A stretch of DNA of 5,335 nt from Sulfuricellaceae bacterium (GTDB taxonomy: Bacteria > Pseudomonadota > Gammaproteobacteria > Burkholderiales > UBA9220), in contig JAIOJO010000013.1 of NCBI GenBank assembly GCA_019911985.1, forward strand, positions 1-5,335, written 5' to 3'. This document shows positions 5,101-5,335 of this stretch, in pieces; positions within the stretch are counted from its first letter, which is position 1; each line of letters begins with the position of its first letter. The translations under genes were made by a program, and so were the position numbers. The notes beneath the pieces are model-generated. The model saw only the letters and a list, made by a program, of their open reading frames with translations. It was not told where the DNA came from and made no database searches.

Positions 5101-5335
5101 ATGAAACATTCCATCCTGCTGGCCGCTCTGTTGGCACTGTCTTTGACTGCTTGCGGTAAAAAAGAAGAAGCCGCTGCTCCTGCCCCCGCTCCAGAAGCCG
5201 CTGCACCTGCAATGCCTGCTCCTGCCGCCGCCCCTGCTGACGCTGCGGCTCCTGCCGCCGCTCCTGCTGCCGACGCTGCTGCTCCTGCCGCCGCTCCTGC
5301 TGCCGACGCTGCTGCTCCTGCCGCCGCTCCTGCTG
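5101..5335 (+). CDS. Ala/Pro-rich lipoprotein (3' end beyond the window)
   Basis: The first 78 codons of a gene that continues past the right edge. The N-terminus is a lipoprotein signal: K2, a hydrophobic stretch (ILLAALLALSL), then the lipobox LTAC with the lipidated cysteine C18. Glycine at +2 is not the inner-membrane retention signal aspartate, so outer-membrane sorting is expected. A charged KKEE follows, then a low-complexity chain of Ala and Pro with an occasional Asp, built of an 11-residue unit (DAAAPAAAPAA). Such chains are usually flexible tethers that extend across the periplasm, with any functional domain further on, which cannot be seen here. The start is supported by AAAGGG nine bases upstream. 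A small all-linker lipoprotein is possible if a stop follows soon. Confidence 0.9.
   Translation, partial: MKHSILLAALLALSLTACGKKEEAAAPAPAPEAAAPAMPAPAAAPADAAAPAAAPAADAAAPAAAPAADAAAPAAAPA
5239..5335 (+). repeat. 33-base tandem repeat within the lipoprotein gene
   Basis: Units begin at 5239, 5272 and 5305; the third is cut by the window edge after 31 bases. Units two and three are identical over those 31 bases, and unit one differs by a single synonymous base (GCG versus GCT). Each unit encodes DAAAPAAAPAA, so copy-number change keeps the frame. The near identity at the DNA level, with synonymous codons unscrambled, indicates recent duplication. The array probably continues beyond the window. 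Confidence 0.9.

Overview
The window looks like ordinary proteobacterial chromosome. The MutS, SlyD and Bcp proteins all resemble beta- and gammaproteobacterial homologues, and the genes are GC-rich (one mutS stretch counted at about 65% GC). I cannot fix the genus. A beta- or gammaproteobacterium is an inference from protein similarity recalled from memory, not from a search.

Layout, left to right. Positions 1-34 (minus) hold the first 11 codons of a gene that runs off the left edge. It lies just downstream of a complete MarR/SlyA-type regulator gene (73-504, minus), so the two are probably co-transcribed. The regulator has a readable promoter (520-548) whose -35 hexamer sits inside a perfect 15-base palindrome (539-553), which suggests autorepression. 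A gene-poor stretch (505-933) follows. It contains a doubtful 46-codon minus-strand ORF (683-823) and a near-perfect 24-base AT-rich palindrome (825-848). Then comes a full-length mutS (934-3486, plus), apparently starting at TTG without a clear ribosome binding site.

mutS converges on a minus-strand pair, bcp (peroxiredoxin) then slyD (FKBP-type prolyl isomerase and metallochaperone). Their stop and start codons overlap as TAATG. The likely terminator of this pair lies inside the 3' end of mutS. The Bcp keeps its peroxidatic cysteine but lacks the usual resolving cysteine five residues later.

Right of bcp is an AT-richer intergenic region of about 600 bases with a local cluster of CTAG tetranucleotides and one weak minus-strand ORF. 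It ends in a 5' leader with a hairpin and a possible 11-codon leader ORF (5063-5098). This precedes a lipoprotein gene (5101 to the right edge) whose mature part is an Ala/Pro-rich chain built from 33-base tandem repeats.

How the genes work together: mutS (mismatch repair), Bcp (peroxide removal) and SlyD (protein folding and metal handling) are all housekeeping or stress functions, but only bcp-slyD looks like a shared transcription unit. I found no CRISPR array, no complete mobile element, no RNA gene and no clear novel multi-gene system. The best leads are regulatory: two palindromes, a leader ORF and a repeat-built lipoprotein.
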